A stretch of 64,000 nucleotides of DNA from Candidatus Rifleibacteriota bacterium (GCA_012517355.1 JAAYVD010000073.1:1-64000), one strand, 5' to 3'. Shown: positions 51,701 to 59,878, counted from the stretch's first letter. Translations and numbers: made by a program. The notes: generated from the letters alone by a model not told the origin.

Positions 51701-51881
51701 AAACGAACTCGGTTACGACGGCTTCGCCGCTCTGGCCCGCCAGTCCTGGCATCCCCGCCCCGGTGCGATGGAATCGGCGATCCGCGAGGGGTTCGCCCGC
51801 CACCTCGGCAACCAGGCCGCCCAGGACGACCTGACCCTCGTCCTGGTCGCCTGCCTGGACAACGGCTCAGCAGAACCCTGA
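48762..51881 (+). CDS. Double-sensor transmembrane SpoIIE-type phosphatase, second of the pair
   Basis: The protein has 1039 residues starting in an ATGA overlap. The same layout as its neighbour: helix (AWAVVTCLVGGLPAWLIGLAG), sensor 1, helix pair near 330-385, sensor 2, helix (ALLSLAVTLVVGGGLV), HAMP (VRHLAAAAAAIGLRRFDHRLPPLGNDEFGELG) and SpoIIE domain from about 800. Motifs are intact: LGGDFFDYF, IGDVAGHGLPAAL, NAGHCSP, MVLYTDGLIEA and QDDLTLVLV. The second extracytoplasmic part shares the TFDKRFRTWTIRF-type start seen in all the double-sensor proteins. It ends 9 bp from the stop of a convergent gene. Confidence 0.92.
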   Translation: MKPEEGRLPTGPGSPPPPDRRPSWRAWAAWAVVTCLVGGLPAWLIGLAGETLAGWRRAGEEEIRQKHLVRRLEAVQPFAEPGRLWVKLLSELGRRAERQADPGAWLARAFPRFTRRWGVPLAALAWDEHGRLVWNGVPWPLSAADLAVVGKELRTRSRPSSRGALDIPSPWLEAMRRVLGGQFLPPALDEAHGATGRLVLTSLHSAWPYIWWTGQPRLTLLVFARPAAMERSHGLARIMAFCNRRPRGGEFLGLIDRGTARLPARRGAASVCESLAAVFGEAERNLEPAGGSGDLQVAFRPVTDDLTLVAGHIRPQGGWGRPWSRHLPWLAGGLLVVGVGWLAHRRLVAGLPPPLSAGGRIALLLFLANALPLLVLLFLGVDHHRQKEAGLEREATRRMGDFLETFDKRFRTWTIRFRARIEGFLRLMETSLRRGPLDQDLGRRLASATVPHGMWDFYLIASGSPVMATRFGLVHGESARGRQRPREGLTGETADQEERRFVSHVGRRILWQVNGEDPGMAGEGDIDRIGLMVETFTQRPLVEIIHTFFADLDRIVLRGFGNSRAFSFLSFLRLHGPTRGTPIPNGPAPRDLADYFLIITWHPAHFQRWYLEQALARVQRNSQGFRLLVSFRDDAPPLSLGAATGPAAAGVPGKNPDLSLPPPLQRVAARMVRAGDREPVRLVLAGRRHLAAGLSGRQLDRSFLMTLLPRETIDDILADWERRVRWFALLSLAVTLVVGGGLVRKVGRPVRHLAAAAAAIGLRRFDHRLPPLGNDEFGELGRVFNRALVGLGELQVARVVQGGLFPAGRLVGEGFAISGESRAMGELGGDFFDYFEVGNGRCAVLIGDVAGHGLPAALTMAMARAGVLHGTAEGLSPADLLARLNALLRALAPRGRPRFMTFQYILLDRPARRATVANAGHCSPLVVRRGGQRADPVELPSYPLASRSRLAAPTATVLLDPGDVMVLYTDGLIEARDARGNELGYDGFAALARQSWHPRPGAMESAIREGFARHLGNQAAQDDLTLVLVACLDNGSAEP

Positions 51882-51889
51882 CTCCGTTC

Positions 51890-52738
51890 TCAGGCGATGC
51901 CGGCGGGAACCCCATGGGCGATCGCGCGCCGGAAAGCCTCTTCATCCGCCGCGGCGGGCTGCCAGCCGGCGGGGCGCCGACCGACGACCAACAACATGCT
52001 TTGCAGGGAGCGGAAGCACCGTCCGAGGAGTTGGTAGACCTGGCGGAACGGGGGTTTGAGCTTTTCGGCCGCGAACGGCTCGAAGGTCGTCGCGGTCAGG
52101 ATCTCGAATCCGTTCGTCCGGCAGATGAAGACGGTTTCATCGAGGGTGTACTCGCGGACATGCCCCCGCCAGGGGCCGATCGAATGATAGAACTGGTCGA
52201 CGGGCGGCAGGCTGGAGCGCCCGGCAAGCATCGACAGCCGTTTCCGGAGGTTGACGGAATTGGGCATTTCGACGACGACGACTCCCCCCGGTTTGAGAAA
52301 CTGTCCGGCGGCATTCAACACCAGGCGAGGCGATTCGTGCAGGTGCTCGATGACCCCGAGCAGGCATACCACGTCGAAACTCCCTGTCGGAAAGGGAATC
52401 GTCGTGCTTCCCGCTTCCTGGAGGAAGAACTCGATGCCCAGGTCGGTTGCAAACCGTCTGATCCGGGCGAGGTTGTCCCCACGCCGGTGCCATGGATCGC
52501 CGAGGTCGTCGACCCCGCTGCAGGAAAAGCCCATCCGCTGGAGGACGCCGGTCTTGTCCATCGGGCCGCAACCGATGTCCAGCAACCGCTTCCCCTGGAA
52601 CCCCTCGGGGAAGACCCGCCCCAGCTCGCGGACGATCGCGTCCATCTCGAGACCGACGGAGGGCCCGATGTAGTCCCGGAAGGGAAACCTGGCCTGGATG
52701 TCGTTCAGCGCAGCCTGGAGAGCGTGATCCATGGACAC
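51890..52738 (-). CDS. SAM-dependent class I methyltransferase
   Basis: The protein has 282 residues from GTG 52738, preferred because AGGAGG lies 7 nt upstream; ATG 52732 sits too far from it. Motif I is LLDIGCGPMDKTG; motif II region FSCSGVDDLGDPW; then GSFDVVCLLGVIEHLHESPRLVLNAAGQFLKPGG, the typical Methyltransf_11/23 core. A C-terminal segment (FICRTNGFEILTATTFEP) follows. Enzymes of this form often act in cell-surface sugar or lipid pathways, and the divergent neighbour is a glycosyltransferase. The acceptor is unknown. Confidence 0.85.
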   Translation of the reverse strand: MSMDHALQAALNDIQARFPFRDYIGPSVGLEMDAIVRELGRVFPEGFQGKRLLDIGCGPMDKTGVLQRMGFSCSGVDDLGDPWHRRGDNLARIRRFATDLGIEFFLQEAGSTTIPFPTGSFDVVCLLGVIEHLHESPRLVLNAAGQFLKPGGVVVVEMPNSVNLRKRLSMLAGRSSLPPVDQFYHSIGPWRGHVREYTLDETVFICRTNGFEILTATTFEPFAAEKLKPPFRQVYQLLGRCFRSLQSMLLVVGRRPAGWQPAAADEEAFRRAIAHGVPAGIA

Positions 52739-52835
52739 GAGGATCCCTCCTGGGCGTTGATTCCCGGCGGGAGGAGGACTCGGTTCCCGCCAGGGTGACG
52801 GCCCCGCTGCCCGGCGGGACCCACGCGCGGATGGG

Positions 52836-52841
52836 AGGATA
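52836..52841 (-). promoter_or_regulatory. -10 element TATCCT for the methyltransferase gene
   Basis: Minus-strand context TTTGCACTATCCT, nearly identical to that ahead of the DUF6812-like gene at 15.4 kb. Confidence 0.35.
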
Positions 52842-53118
52842 GTGCAAATGCCCTCATCCCGGCAAGAGCGATTCCACGGGAAGTGACCGGGTGCCCTGCG
52901 GCCGGCTTCGACGGGACCATCACCGCTGACCCGACCTGGGGGGAGCGGTCCGGGAAGAGGTATCCGGGTGGGATGGCCCCTTGGCGATGTGCGAAACGGG
53001 GGTTTCGCCCCGCCCCCCGTGGCGGCCAAGGGGCCATTCCGACGTCGTGTCGGTCGGGGCCGCCGTTCCCTCACCCGCCACTGCTGCCAGCCCGGGGTTT
53101 GCCTGGGAGGGGAAACCT
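52842..53118. other. Intergenic region holding a dispersed repeat
   Basis: The full gap between the divergent methyltransferase and glycosyltransferase genes is about 470 bp. It contains promoters at both ends and repeat copy 6 in the middle; no gene is supportable. Confidence 0.45.
52977..53060 (+). repeat. Dispersed palindromic repeat, copy 6
   Basis: GCGATGTGCGAAACGGGGG...CCCGTGGCGGCCAAGGGG...TCGTGTCGGTCGG aligns along its whole length with the 24068-24155 copy, in the same orientation. Confidence 0.7.
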
Positions 53119-53208
53119 GTGCTACCGTGAACCCCCGGTCTGGATCAGTGTCCGCCGGCCCTGGTGACCTTCCGGGGAACCGGTCGGGATTGGGGAAGGG
53201 AGCCGCAG

Positions 53209-54072
53209 ATGTCGCACAACCCCTCGAGGGAAAGGAAACAACTCGATCTCACGGTGGTGGTGCCGACCCGCAATGCCATCCGCACCCTCCGGCCCACCCT
53301 CGAATCCCTTCGTCCCCTGCGGGAGGCGGGAGCCAGGGTCATCGTGGTCGACAGCGATTCCACCGATGGAACCCCCGAAACCGCCCGCCAGATGGCCGAC
53401 CTGATCCTCGACTGCCCGCCGGGCAACATGTACGCCGCCGTCAATTTCGGGTTGCGGCGCGCATCCACTGGCTGGCTCGGATATCTGAACGCGGACGACC
53501 TCGTCTTCGCCGAAACCTTGGCCACCGCTCTTTCCCAGGCCGGGGAAGACGCCGCCCTGTTGTACGGCGATCTCGACTACATCGATCGCGAAGGTCGCTT
53601 CGTCCATGCGGTGAGCATGCCTCCCCCCGGCGACATCCTTCCCCTCGCCGCCCTCGGGATTTCGGCGGTCTCGCCGATCGGCACGGTGTTTCGGCGGCAG
53701 GTGTTCGAAGCCTTGGGGGGCTTCGACGAGCGGTGGCGACTGGCGGGGGATTTCGATTTTTTCGCGCGGGCCGGTCTTCAGGGATTCGCCTTCCGCAAGA
53801 TCGGAGGTGGCAGCGTCGGGGCCTTCCGGTTGCATGCGTCCCAATTCAGCGTGAAAGCGCTCGGTTCCATCCATGACGAGGTCGGCCGGATCGTGGCGGC
53901 ACGCTCGTGGCCGGTTTCCAGGGCCAGGAGCCGCTGGGCCCGCTGGATGATGGGGCTGCGGAACCTGCCGTCGTATCTGATCCGGTGGTGGCGGTCCCAC
54001 GCCCGGGGTGGCTCCCTCGGGCGCCTGCCCGACTGCCTGGATGACGGCGACCCCCGGTCGGGGGGCCGTTGA
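53209..54072 (+). CDS. Family 2 glycosyltransferase
   Basis: The protein has 287 residues from ATG 53209, with GGAAGGGAG about 7 nt upstream. The GT-A fold motifs are clear: LTVVVPTRNAIRTLRPTLESL, VIVVDSDSTDGT, and the DxD-type GYLNADDLVF, followed by FRRQVFEALGGFDERWRLAGDFDFF with the usual acceptor-site region. It adds a sugar from a nucleotide donor to a surface glycan or lipid; specificity cannot be read. No membrane helix is seen. A TGCTACCGT extended -10 lies about 90 bp upstream. Confidence 0.9.
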   Translation: MSHNPSRERKQLDLTVVVPTRNAIRTLRPTLESLRPLREAGARVIVVDSDSTDGTPETARQMADLILDCPPGNMYAAVNFGLRRASTGWLGYLNADDLVFAETLATALSQAGEDAALLYGDLDYIDREGRFVHAVSMPPPGDILPLAALGISAVSPIGTVFRRQVFEALGGFDERWRLAGDFDFFARAGLQGFAFRKIGGGSVGAFRLHASQFSVKALGSIHDEVGRIVAARSWPVSRARSRWARWMMGLRNLPSYLIRWWRSHARGGSLGRLPDCLDDGDPRSGGR

Positions 54073-54122
54073 TGGAGGGGAAAGGTCCTGGAGAAACCCT
54101 TCTGTCCTTCCCCTGAGGAATC

Positions 54123-54131
54123 TGCTATCAT
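54123..54131 (+). promoter_or_regulatory. Extended -10 element TGCTATCAT for the GGDEF gene
   Basis: It lies 79 bp upstream of the GGDEF gene. The identical nonamer precedes glgB. Confidence 0.4.
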
Positions 54132-54210
54132 AGGGCTTCACCGGGCAACTGAGTCCGGCACCGGTCCGAACTGGATTGGCGAACACCGACGAGGCAAGGG
54201 ATTCCGCGGC

Positions 54211-55767
54211 ATGCGACTGATCATTCGTGACCAAAGCGGCAAGGTCCTGCATTCCGGCCCGATCATCCCCAACAACCGGGGGGTGAAGATCGGTAGCGGG
54301 GAAACCTGCGACATCCGGCTGAAGCGGATCGGCATCTCCCGGGAGCACGTCCTGGTGACCATGAACCCCGAAGGCGAGGTCACCCTCCAGGACCTGCAGA
54401 GCCCCTTCGGCACCTTCGTCGACGGGAAGAAGATCCCCCCGGGGTTCGTGGCGGCCCTCGCCCCCGGCACCCGGGTCAAGCTGGCCGACGCGGTGACCCT
54501 CGAACTCGGGACGGCGGGGGCCCCCGCCGACGAGGAGGCCGGGGCGACCGGCGTCGGCCCCCTGGAGACCAGCATCTTCCCCTTCTTCCTGACCCGCAAC
54601 GAGCAGTTCGTGGCCCGCGCCTTCCGGGAGGCGGCGACGGTGATCCCGTCCGAGTACCAGGGGTTTCTCGACGAACTGGCCGGCCGGGTGACCGAGAAGG
54701 TGCGCGAACTGTCGGCGGTGCTCGAGGTCTCGTTCGCCCTCAACTCGATCTTCAGTTTCCAGCGCCTGCTCGAGTTCTCGATCGAGATGGCGTTGCGGGT
54801 GACCCTGGCCCAGCGTGGGTTCATCATGCTCTACAACGAGGAACTGGACCGCCTCGAGACGGTTGTGGTGCGCGGCATGGCCCCGCGCGAGATCGAGAAG
54901 GACATGCTGGCCACCTCGGCCCTCGTCTCGCGCTGCTTCCGCACCGGCCAGCCGTTCGTCGGCTCCGGCGCCGACCTCGAGGACGCCGCCCAGGCCCTCG
55001 GCAAGCCCACCGACCGCGGCATCCAGGCGGTGGCCATCACCCCGCTGCGCATCGAGAACTCCACCATCGGCATCCTGTACCTCGACACCAAGAACGGTGG
55101 CCCCGCTTTCGCCCCCGCCCTCCTCGAGATCCTCAAGTTCTTCGCCGCCCAGGCCTCGCTCGTCATCCATCGCGCCCGCCTGTTCCACCTGGCGACCACC
55201 GACGGGCTGACCGGCATGGCCAACCAGAAGCATTTCCACCAGCGGCTGCTCGAGGAGTTCTGCCGCGCCATCCGTCACAAGAAGCCGCTGTCGCTGGTCT
55301 ACCTCGATCTCGACCGGTTCAAGATGGTCAACGAAACCCACGGGGAACAGGCCGGCGACCAGGTGCTCAAGAAGATCGGGCGCCTGTTCCGCTCCGGCAT
55401 GCGGGTGCATGACCTGGTGGCCCGCTTCGGCGGCGACGAGTTCATGCTGCTGCTGCCCGAGACCCCCATCGAGGGGGCCGCCACCGCCGCCGAGAAGCTG
55501 CGGGGGCTGCTCGAAGGCACCTCCTTCCGGGTCGGCAAGAAGAGCATCCGACTGACCGGCAGTCTCGGGGTGGCCTGTACCACCGCTTCCATGACCAAGC
55601 CCATCGAACTCGTCCATGCCGTGGAGAAGGCCCTGTCCCGCGCCCAGAAACAGGGCGGGAACCACGTGATGGCCTACGCCGCCAGCCGCCGCAGCGAGGC
55701 GGGACGGCCCACCGGCCGCGACCCGGGACCCGGGCGCGAGCGCGGTGGAGACAAGGAAAGGGAATGA
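54211..55767 (+). CDS. Diguanylate cyclase with FHA and GAF domains
   Basis: The protein has 518 residues. An N-terminal FHA domain (about 1-100: GVKIGSGETCDIRLKRIGISREHVLV, SPFGTFVDGKKI) should bind phosphothreonine. A GAF domain follows (about 165-315: MALRVTLAQRGFIMLYNE..., GILYLDTKNGG). The GGDEF domain (about 325-495) has an intact active site, RFGGDEFMLLLPE, and a product-inhibition RxxD (RVHD) five residues before it. It makes c-di-GMP in the cytoplasm, probably controlled by a phosphoprotein partner through FHA. The C-terminal 25 residues are low-complexity. It is 13 bp ahead of the DUF2325 gene and likely co-transcribed. Confidence 0.93.
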   Translation: MRLIIRDQSGKVLHSGPIIPNNRGVKIGSGETCDIRLKRIGISREHVLVTMNPEGEVTLQDLQSPFGTFVDGKKIPPGFVAALAPGTRVKLADAVTLELGTAGAPADEEAGATGVGPLETSIFPFFLTRNEQFVARAFREAATVIPSEYQGFLDELAGRVTEKVRELSAVLEVSFALNSIFSFQRLLEFSIEMALRVTLAQRGFIMLYNEELDRLETVVVRGMAPREIEKDMLATSALVSRCFRTGQPFVGSGADLEDAAQALGKPTDRGIQAVAITPLRIENSTIGILYLDTKNGGPAFAPALLEILKFFAAQASLVIHRARLFHLATTDGLTGMANQKHFHQRLLEEFCRAIRHKKPLSLVYLDLDRFKMVNETHGEQAGDQVLKKIGRLFRSGMRVHDLVARFGGDEFMLLLPETPIEGAATAAEKLRGLLEGTSFRVGKKSIRLTGSLGVACTTASMTKPIELVHAVEKALSRAQKQGGNHVMAYAASRRSEAGRPTGRDPGPGRERGGDKERE

Positions 55768-55780
55768 ACGGTCCCGCGCG

Positions 55781-57472
55781 ATGAAGAAGATTCCCGACCT
55801 GCCCGATCTCCCCGGCATGCCCCCCCTTCCCAAAGAACTCCGCGACCTCGACCGGCTGGCCGGCCTGCCCGGCGGTGACCGCCGGCCCGCTTCCTTCATC
55901 GACGAGGTGGCGCGCTCCGTTTCCCGGAAACCGGCCGCCGCCGCCGCCCCCCCCGCAGCGGGCGGCGGCGAGGACGACAGCGCCTGGCGCGCCCACAAGC
56001 TGTTCGCCGATCTGCATGAGAAATACGGTCGCGCCTTCCGCCTGTTCGTGGGCGACCTGCTCGACGTCCTGCTCGGCGGGCCCCTGCAGACCAAGTTCAT
56101 CGGGGAACTGATGGACGACCGGGCCCGGCGCCTCGCCCGCGCCGCCGCCCCGGCGGATCCCGCCCCCGAGGCCAAGGGCAAGGTGGCCGTCCTGCCGCGC
56201 GAGGCCCTTCCCGAGAACATCTCGATCGGCGGGGAACCTCGCTGGCACGCCCGCACCTTCCTCAAGCGGAAGGCCGTGCTGGCCTCGGTCTTCCTCGACA
56301 GCGAGGAATATCCCTCGTATCTCCGCCTGCTCAAGCAGATCGCCGCCGTCTGCCGCGAGGAACTCAAGGCGCAGCCCGGCTGGTCCCTGCCCGACAGCCC
56401 CCCCGACCGGCAGGCCGCTTTGCGGCTGGTGGTCGACGAACTGAAAAACGAGATCACCCAGGCCGGGCTGGTGCGCGCCTGGCTCCTGCTCGAGGCCGGC
56501 GGGTTCGCCGACCTCGACTGGGTGTTCAACGAGACCCGCAATCTCGGGCTGGTGCGCCCTTCCTTCTACGAGGACCTCGACAAGGCCTACCGCGAGGCGA
56601 AGAAGATGCTCAAGCTGCTGGTCACCGAGTTCGGCCAGCCCGACGGCGGGGGCCCCGACAAGCGCGAGGCCATCCGGCAGTATCTCGAGGACATCCTCGA
56701 CGTCTACACGCATCACCATTTCGTCCTCAAGCATTTCAACCAGACCCGCCCGGCCGTCAACCGCGCCGAGTTCGAGAGCAAGAAACGCGAGTGGCAGGAG
56801 CGGCTCGAGGCGCTGCGGCTCGAGACCCAGAAACTGCGCGACGACCTGCGGCGCCTCACCCTCGAGCGCGACCAGGCGGCCGCCGAGTCCCGGACCCTCC
56901 GGCAGGAGGCGCAGGACCTGCGGCAGAAGCTGCAGAAGCTCGACCCGGCCGAGGTGCAGAAGCAGCTGCAGGCGATGGAGACCCGGATGAACCAGGCCCT
57001 GCGCGAGCACGAGGCCATCGTCGAGGACGATGCCGCCCTGCGGACGGCGCTGCGCACCATGGACGCCGAGAATCAGCGGTTGCTGCAGAAGCTGCGCGAG
57101 GTGCACGCCATTCCCGACGAGATGGCCAAGTCGGTCGAGGGCCTGCTGACTGGCAAGCGGGTGGTGGTGTTCGGCGGCGTCGGCCGTGACCACTACCTGG
57201 CCGTGCTCAAGGAGGCCGGGGTCAGGGACGCCGACTACGAATGGTACGAGGGGTATCACACCATCAGCCAGGCGCGTACCGCCGAGATCTGCGGGCGCTG
57301 CGACGTGATCGTCGTGGTCACCAGTTACGCGGGGCACCTGCACACCTGGCAGACCCGCAACGCCGTCGGGCCGCACCAGACCTTGTTCCTGATCCACAGC
57401 AGCGGGGCGGGATCCCTGCGCCAGCAGATCCTCGAGAAGTTCAAAAAGACGCCCGCCCCCACAGGAGGATGA
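55781..57472 (+). CDS. Coiled-coil protein with a C-terminal DUF2325 domain
   Basis: The protein has 563 residues from ATG 55781; the GTG at 55745 inside the previous gene is an alternative. An N-terminal disordered stretch (PDLPDLPGMPPLPKELRDLD) is followed by a helical domain (about 70-310), a long coiled coil (about 325-450, LRLETQKLRDDLRRLTLERDQAA) and DUF2325 (about 460-545: GKRVVVFGGVGRDHYLAVLKEAG, DVIVVVTSYAGHLHTWQTRNAV). DUF2325 has a Rossmann-like look with conserved His; its function is unknown. Coupling to a c-di-GMP enzyme gene suggests a regulatory or structural link. Confidence 0.8.
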   Translation: MKKIPDLPDLPGMPPLPKELRDLDRLAGLPGGDRRPASFIDEVARSVSRKPAAAAAPPAAGGGEDDSAWRAHKLFADLHEKYGRAFRLFVGDLLDVLLGGPLQTKFIGELMDDRARRLARAAAPADPAPEAKGKVAVLPREALPENISIGGEPRWHARTFLKRKAVLASVFLDSEEYPSYLRLLKQIAAVCREELKAQPGWSLPDSPPDRQAALRLVVDELKNEITQAGLVRAWLLLEAGGFADLDWVFNETRNLGLVRPSFYEDLDKAYREAKKMLKLLVTEFGQPDGGGPDKREAIRQYLEDILDVYTHHHFVLKHFNQTRPAVNRAEFESKKREWQERLEALRLETQKLRDDLRRLTLERDQAAAESRTLRQEAQDLRQKLQKLDPAEVQKQLQAMETRMNQALREHEAIVEDDAALRTALRTMDAENQRLLQKLREVHAIPDEMAKSVEGLLTGKRVVVFGGVGRDHYLAVLKEAGVRDADYEWYEGYHTISQARTAEICGRCDVIVVVTSYAGHLHTWQTRNAVGPHQTLFLIHSSGAGSLRQQILEKFKKTPAPTGG

Positions 57473-57524
57473 CCGTGGCTCCGCTAAATCCCTGCCCGCG
57501 TCCCCCCGTTTGGGGTGTTGGGAA

Positions 57525-58094
57525 ATGACTCCCGAGGAACTCTGGCGGGAAGCCACCCGTGGGTCCCAGTCCGCGTGGGAAAAACTCTACGCCATGTTCG
57601 GCGGCCGGCTGTACCAGTTCTTCCTGAAAAACACGAGCCGACCCGAACTCGCCATGGACAAGACCCAGGAGGTGTTCGAGCGTCTGTTCCGGCACCGCGA
57701 GGCGTTCCACACCGGGAGTCTGAAAACCTGGATCTTCCATATCGCCCGGAACCTGTTGATCGACGAGTGGCGGCGCCGGCCGCGCCAGGAGGTGCTGGCC
57801 GACAACCCGCCCGAAGTGGCCGATCCGTCCGTCCGGGTCGAGGATTGGGTGGTCCAGAAACTGGACCGGGAGCAGATGATACGTTTGCTGGACACGTGCC
57901 TGCCGCAGTTGTCGGAGGATGACCGGGTGGTCATCGGCCTGAGCTACCTGGGAGGGCTCTCCTTCCCCGAGCTGGCCAAGGTCATGGAGATTCCGCTCGG
58001 CACCGCCAAGACGCGGGTCCGCCAGGCGAGATTGCGGCTCGACCGGCTGTTGATGGCCGGCCTGGGCCGGGAAGGGGAGAAGGAAGTGGCATGA
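57525..58094 (+). CDS. ECF-family RNA polymerase sigma factor
   Basis: The protein has 189 residues from ATG 57525. Region 2 reads MDKTQEVFERLFRHREAFHTGSLKTWIFHIARNLLIDEWRRR, and region 4 reads LSEDDRVVIGLSYLGGLSFPELAKVMEIPLGTAKTRVRQARLRL, both typical. The upstream gap of 52 bp from the DUF2325 gene is short, so read-through is possible. It is coupled by ATGA to a membrane protein with an anti-sigma zinc motif, which should hold it inactive at the membrane. Its target promoters are unknown. Confidence 0.92.
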   Translation: MTPEELWREATRGSQSAWEKLYAMFGGRLYQFFLKNTSRPELAMDKTQEVFERLFRHREAFHTGSLKTWIFHIARNLLIDEWRRRPRQEVLADNPPEVADPSVRVEDWVVQKLDREQMIRLLDTCLPQLSEDDRVVIGLSYLGGLSFPELAKVMEIPLGTAKTRVRQARLRLDRLLMAGLGREGEKEVA

Positions 58095-59575
58095 ACTGCG
58101 AAGAATTCCGCGACCGGTTGGGCGATCCCACCACCCTCCCCGAGGTGGAGACCGACGACGAGGCCATGCGCCACGTGGCAGGCTGCGAGCCGTGCCGCTC
58201 CTGGCTTGCCTATGAAAAACAGCTGGCGGGCGGGTTCACCCAGATGGGCAACCGTCAGCCCCCCGTCGCCCTGGCCGACCGCATCATCGGCATCCCCGCC
58301 GCCGAGCTCCGCCGCCGCGGCCAGTCGGCCCCCTGGTGGCGGCTCTGGCGCCGGTCGTGGTGGCCGGCAGCCCTGGCCGGCGGCGCCGCCGTGCTGTTCC
58401 TGGCCGTCTCCCTGACCTGGCTGACCGCCCCCGCGACCTCTCCCGTGCCCGCGGGCCCCCGTGCCATGCGGGCCGCCGCCCCCACCCCGGCCTTCGAGGA
58501 GAAGGCCGCCCCCGCGCCGTCCCCCGGCGGCCCGGCGGCATCCACGGAAGCCGTCTCCGACACCGCGGCCGGGACGCCTGCCGAGCCGGCCGTCCCGCCG
58601 ACCGCGCCCGCGAACCCGGCCGGCGAGTCGGTTCGGGCCGCCGCCGCGGGCGGCGCCGCCCCCGACGGGATGCTGGCCCTGACTCCCCCGGCGGAACCCG
58701 CCGCCCAGGCCGGCAAGAAGACTTCCCCGGCCAGCGAAGACTCGTCCGAGGAAACCTCGGCCCAGGCCACGACCGCCTTCCTGCTGGCCAAGGTCGAATC
58801 CGCCAAGGATGCCCCCCCCGCCCCGGCCCTCGCCCTTCCCCCCGAGCCGGTGAGCCTGGGGCTCCCCAAAGCAATCCCGTTGCCCCTGCCGCCGTTGCCC
58901 AAGTCCGCCCCTGGTCGCGAACCGGGACCCGCCGCCGGCGTGGCCCTCGATTCCGCCGATGTCCTGTATGACATCTCTCCGTCCGAGGCCGAAAGCGCCG
59001 ACGGGGGAATGCCCATTGTGCGTGGCCGGCCGCTCGACGAGGAGGGTGAGACGCCCCCCCCCATCCGGGTGGCCAAGGCCCAGCCTGCCGAAACCCGGCC
59101 CCGGTTGGCCCCGGCCCGGCCCGCCGATCCGTTCTCCCCCAAGGTCAGCCCTTCCGGTCCTTCCGCCTCCCGCGGTGAGCGCCTCCTGCGCGAAGGCGCT
59201 GGCGAGAGTGCCGCCGGCGCGATGGCCAAGGGAAAGGCGGAAAGCCGCGAATCCGAGAGCTTCCAGGTGGCCCGGGCCCCGGCCCCGGTGTTCGCCCCGC
59301 CGCCCCCGCGTTCCGCGCTGGCCCTCCGCAAGGAGACGGCCGACCACCGCGGGGCGACCCCGCCCCGGGACGACCGCCACGAAAAGATCGAGGCGGTGAT
59401 GCAGGAGCATCGCGGCGACATCCGCGAAGGCCCTCTCGACATCAACCAGTGGGTCATCTCCGACTGGATCTCGGTGAAGGAACGCATTTTCCTGGCCCCG
59501 CCGCCCAACTTCCGGTGGGTCGCCGTCAAGCGCGGCCAGCGCTGGGAAGCTTCGCTGCAGCAGATCACCCCCTGA
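58091..59575 (+). CDS. Membrane anti-sigma factor with a long Ala/Pro-rich exported region
   Basis: The protein has 494 residues starting in an ATGA overlap. The N-terminal 45 residues contain the zinc-binding anti-sigma pattern (HVAGCEPC, HxxxCxxC). A transmembrane helix lies near 97-115 (WWPAALAGGAAVLFLAVSLTWL). About 300 low-complexity Ala/Pro/Glu residues follow, and then a short conserved-looking end (HEKIEAVMQEHRGDIREGPLDINQWVISDWISVKERIF). It should release the ECF sigma factor upon an envelope signal; the unusually long exported linker could span the periplasm. Family membership of the C-terminus is not known. Confidence 0.85.
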   Translation: MNCEEFRDRLGDPTTLPEVETDDEAMRHVAGCEPCRSWLAYEKQLAGGFTQMGNRQPPVALADRIIGIPAAELRRRGQSAPWWRLWRRSWWPAALAGGAAVLFLAVSLTWLTAPATSPVPAGPRAMRAAAPTPAFEEKAAPAPSPGGPAASTEAVSDTAAGTPAEPAVPPTAPANPAGESVRAAAAGGAAPDGMLALTPPAEPAAQAGKKTSPASEDSSEETSAQATTAFLLAKVESAKDAPPAPALALPPEPVSLGLPKAIPLPLPPLPKSAPGREPGPAAGVALDSADVLYDISPSEAESADGGMPIVRGRPLDEEGETPPPIRVAKAQPAETRPRLAPARPADPFSPKVSPSGPSASRGERLLREGAGESAAGAMAKGKAESRESESFQVARAPAPVFAPPPPRSALALRKETADHRGATPPRDDRHEKIEAVMQEHRGDIREGPLDINQWVISDWISVKERIFLAPPPNFRWVAVKRGQRWEASLQQITP

Positions 59576-59878
59576 GCTGCCAAGCCGGGGGATGACCGGT
59601 GGTCACGCCCCTGGCCCGGCCGTGCAAGGCATTCCGGGAAGAGGCCCCTTCGCGTTCGGTGGAAATTGCGGGGTTTGCCGCCTTCCCGGTCGGAAATCGC
59701 CTCATGCCTTCCTGGGTGTGGAAGAACCTTCTCCCGGCCGGGCAGCCAGGGGTTTTCGGGCCTGGCAGGTCCGCATGGGAAACGTGGCCCGACAATGTGC
59801 TGGGTGGCCGACGGGGAAAGGGAGACGCGTGGGGAATGGCCCCAGCCCCATAGGGGAGATACTTCGGATCCTGTGGAC
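59576..59878. other. Intergenic region between convergent genes
   Basis: These 303 bp hold no gene I can support. The plus-strand ORF here is rich in Gly/Arg/Pro and overlaps nothing recognisable. Confidence 0.4.

Noticed and set aside
53122-56541. Minus-strand ORF of 1139 residues
   Set aside because: Antisense to the glycosyltransferase, GGDEF and DUF2325 genes, all with clear motifs.
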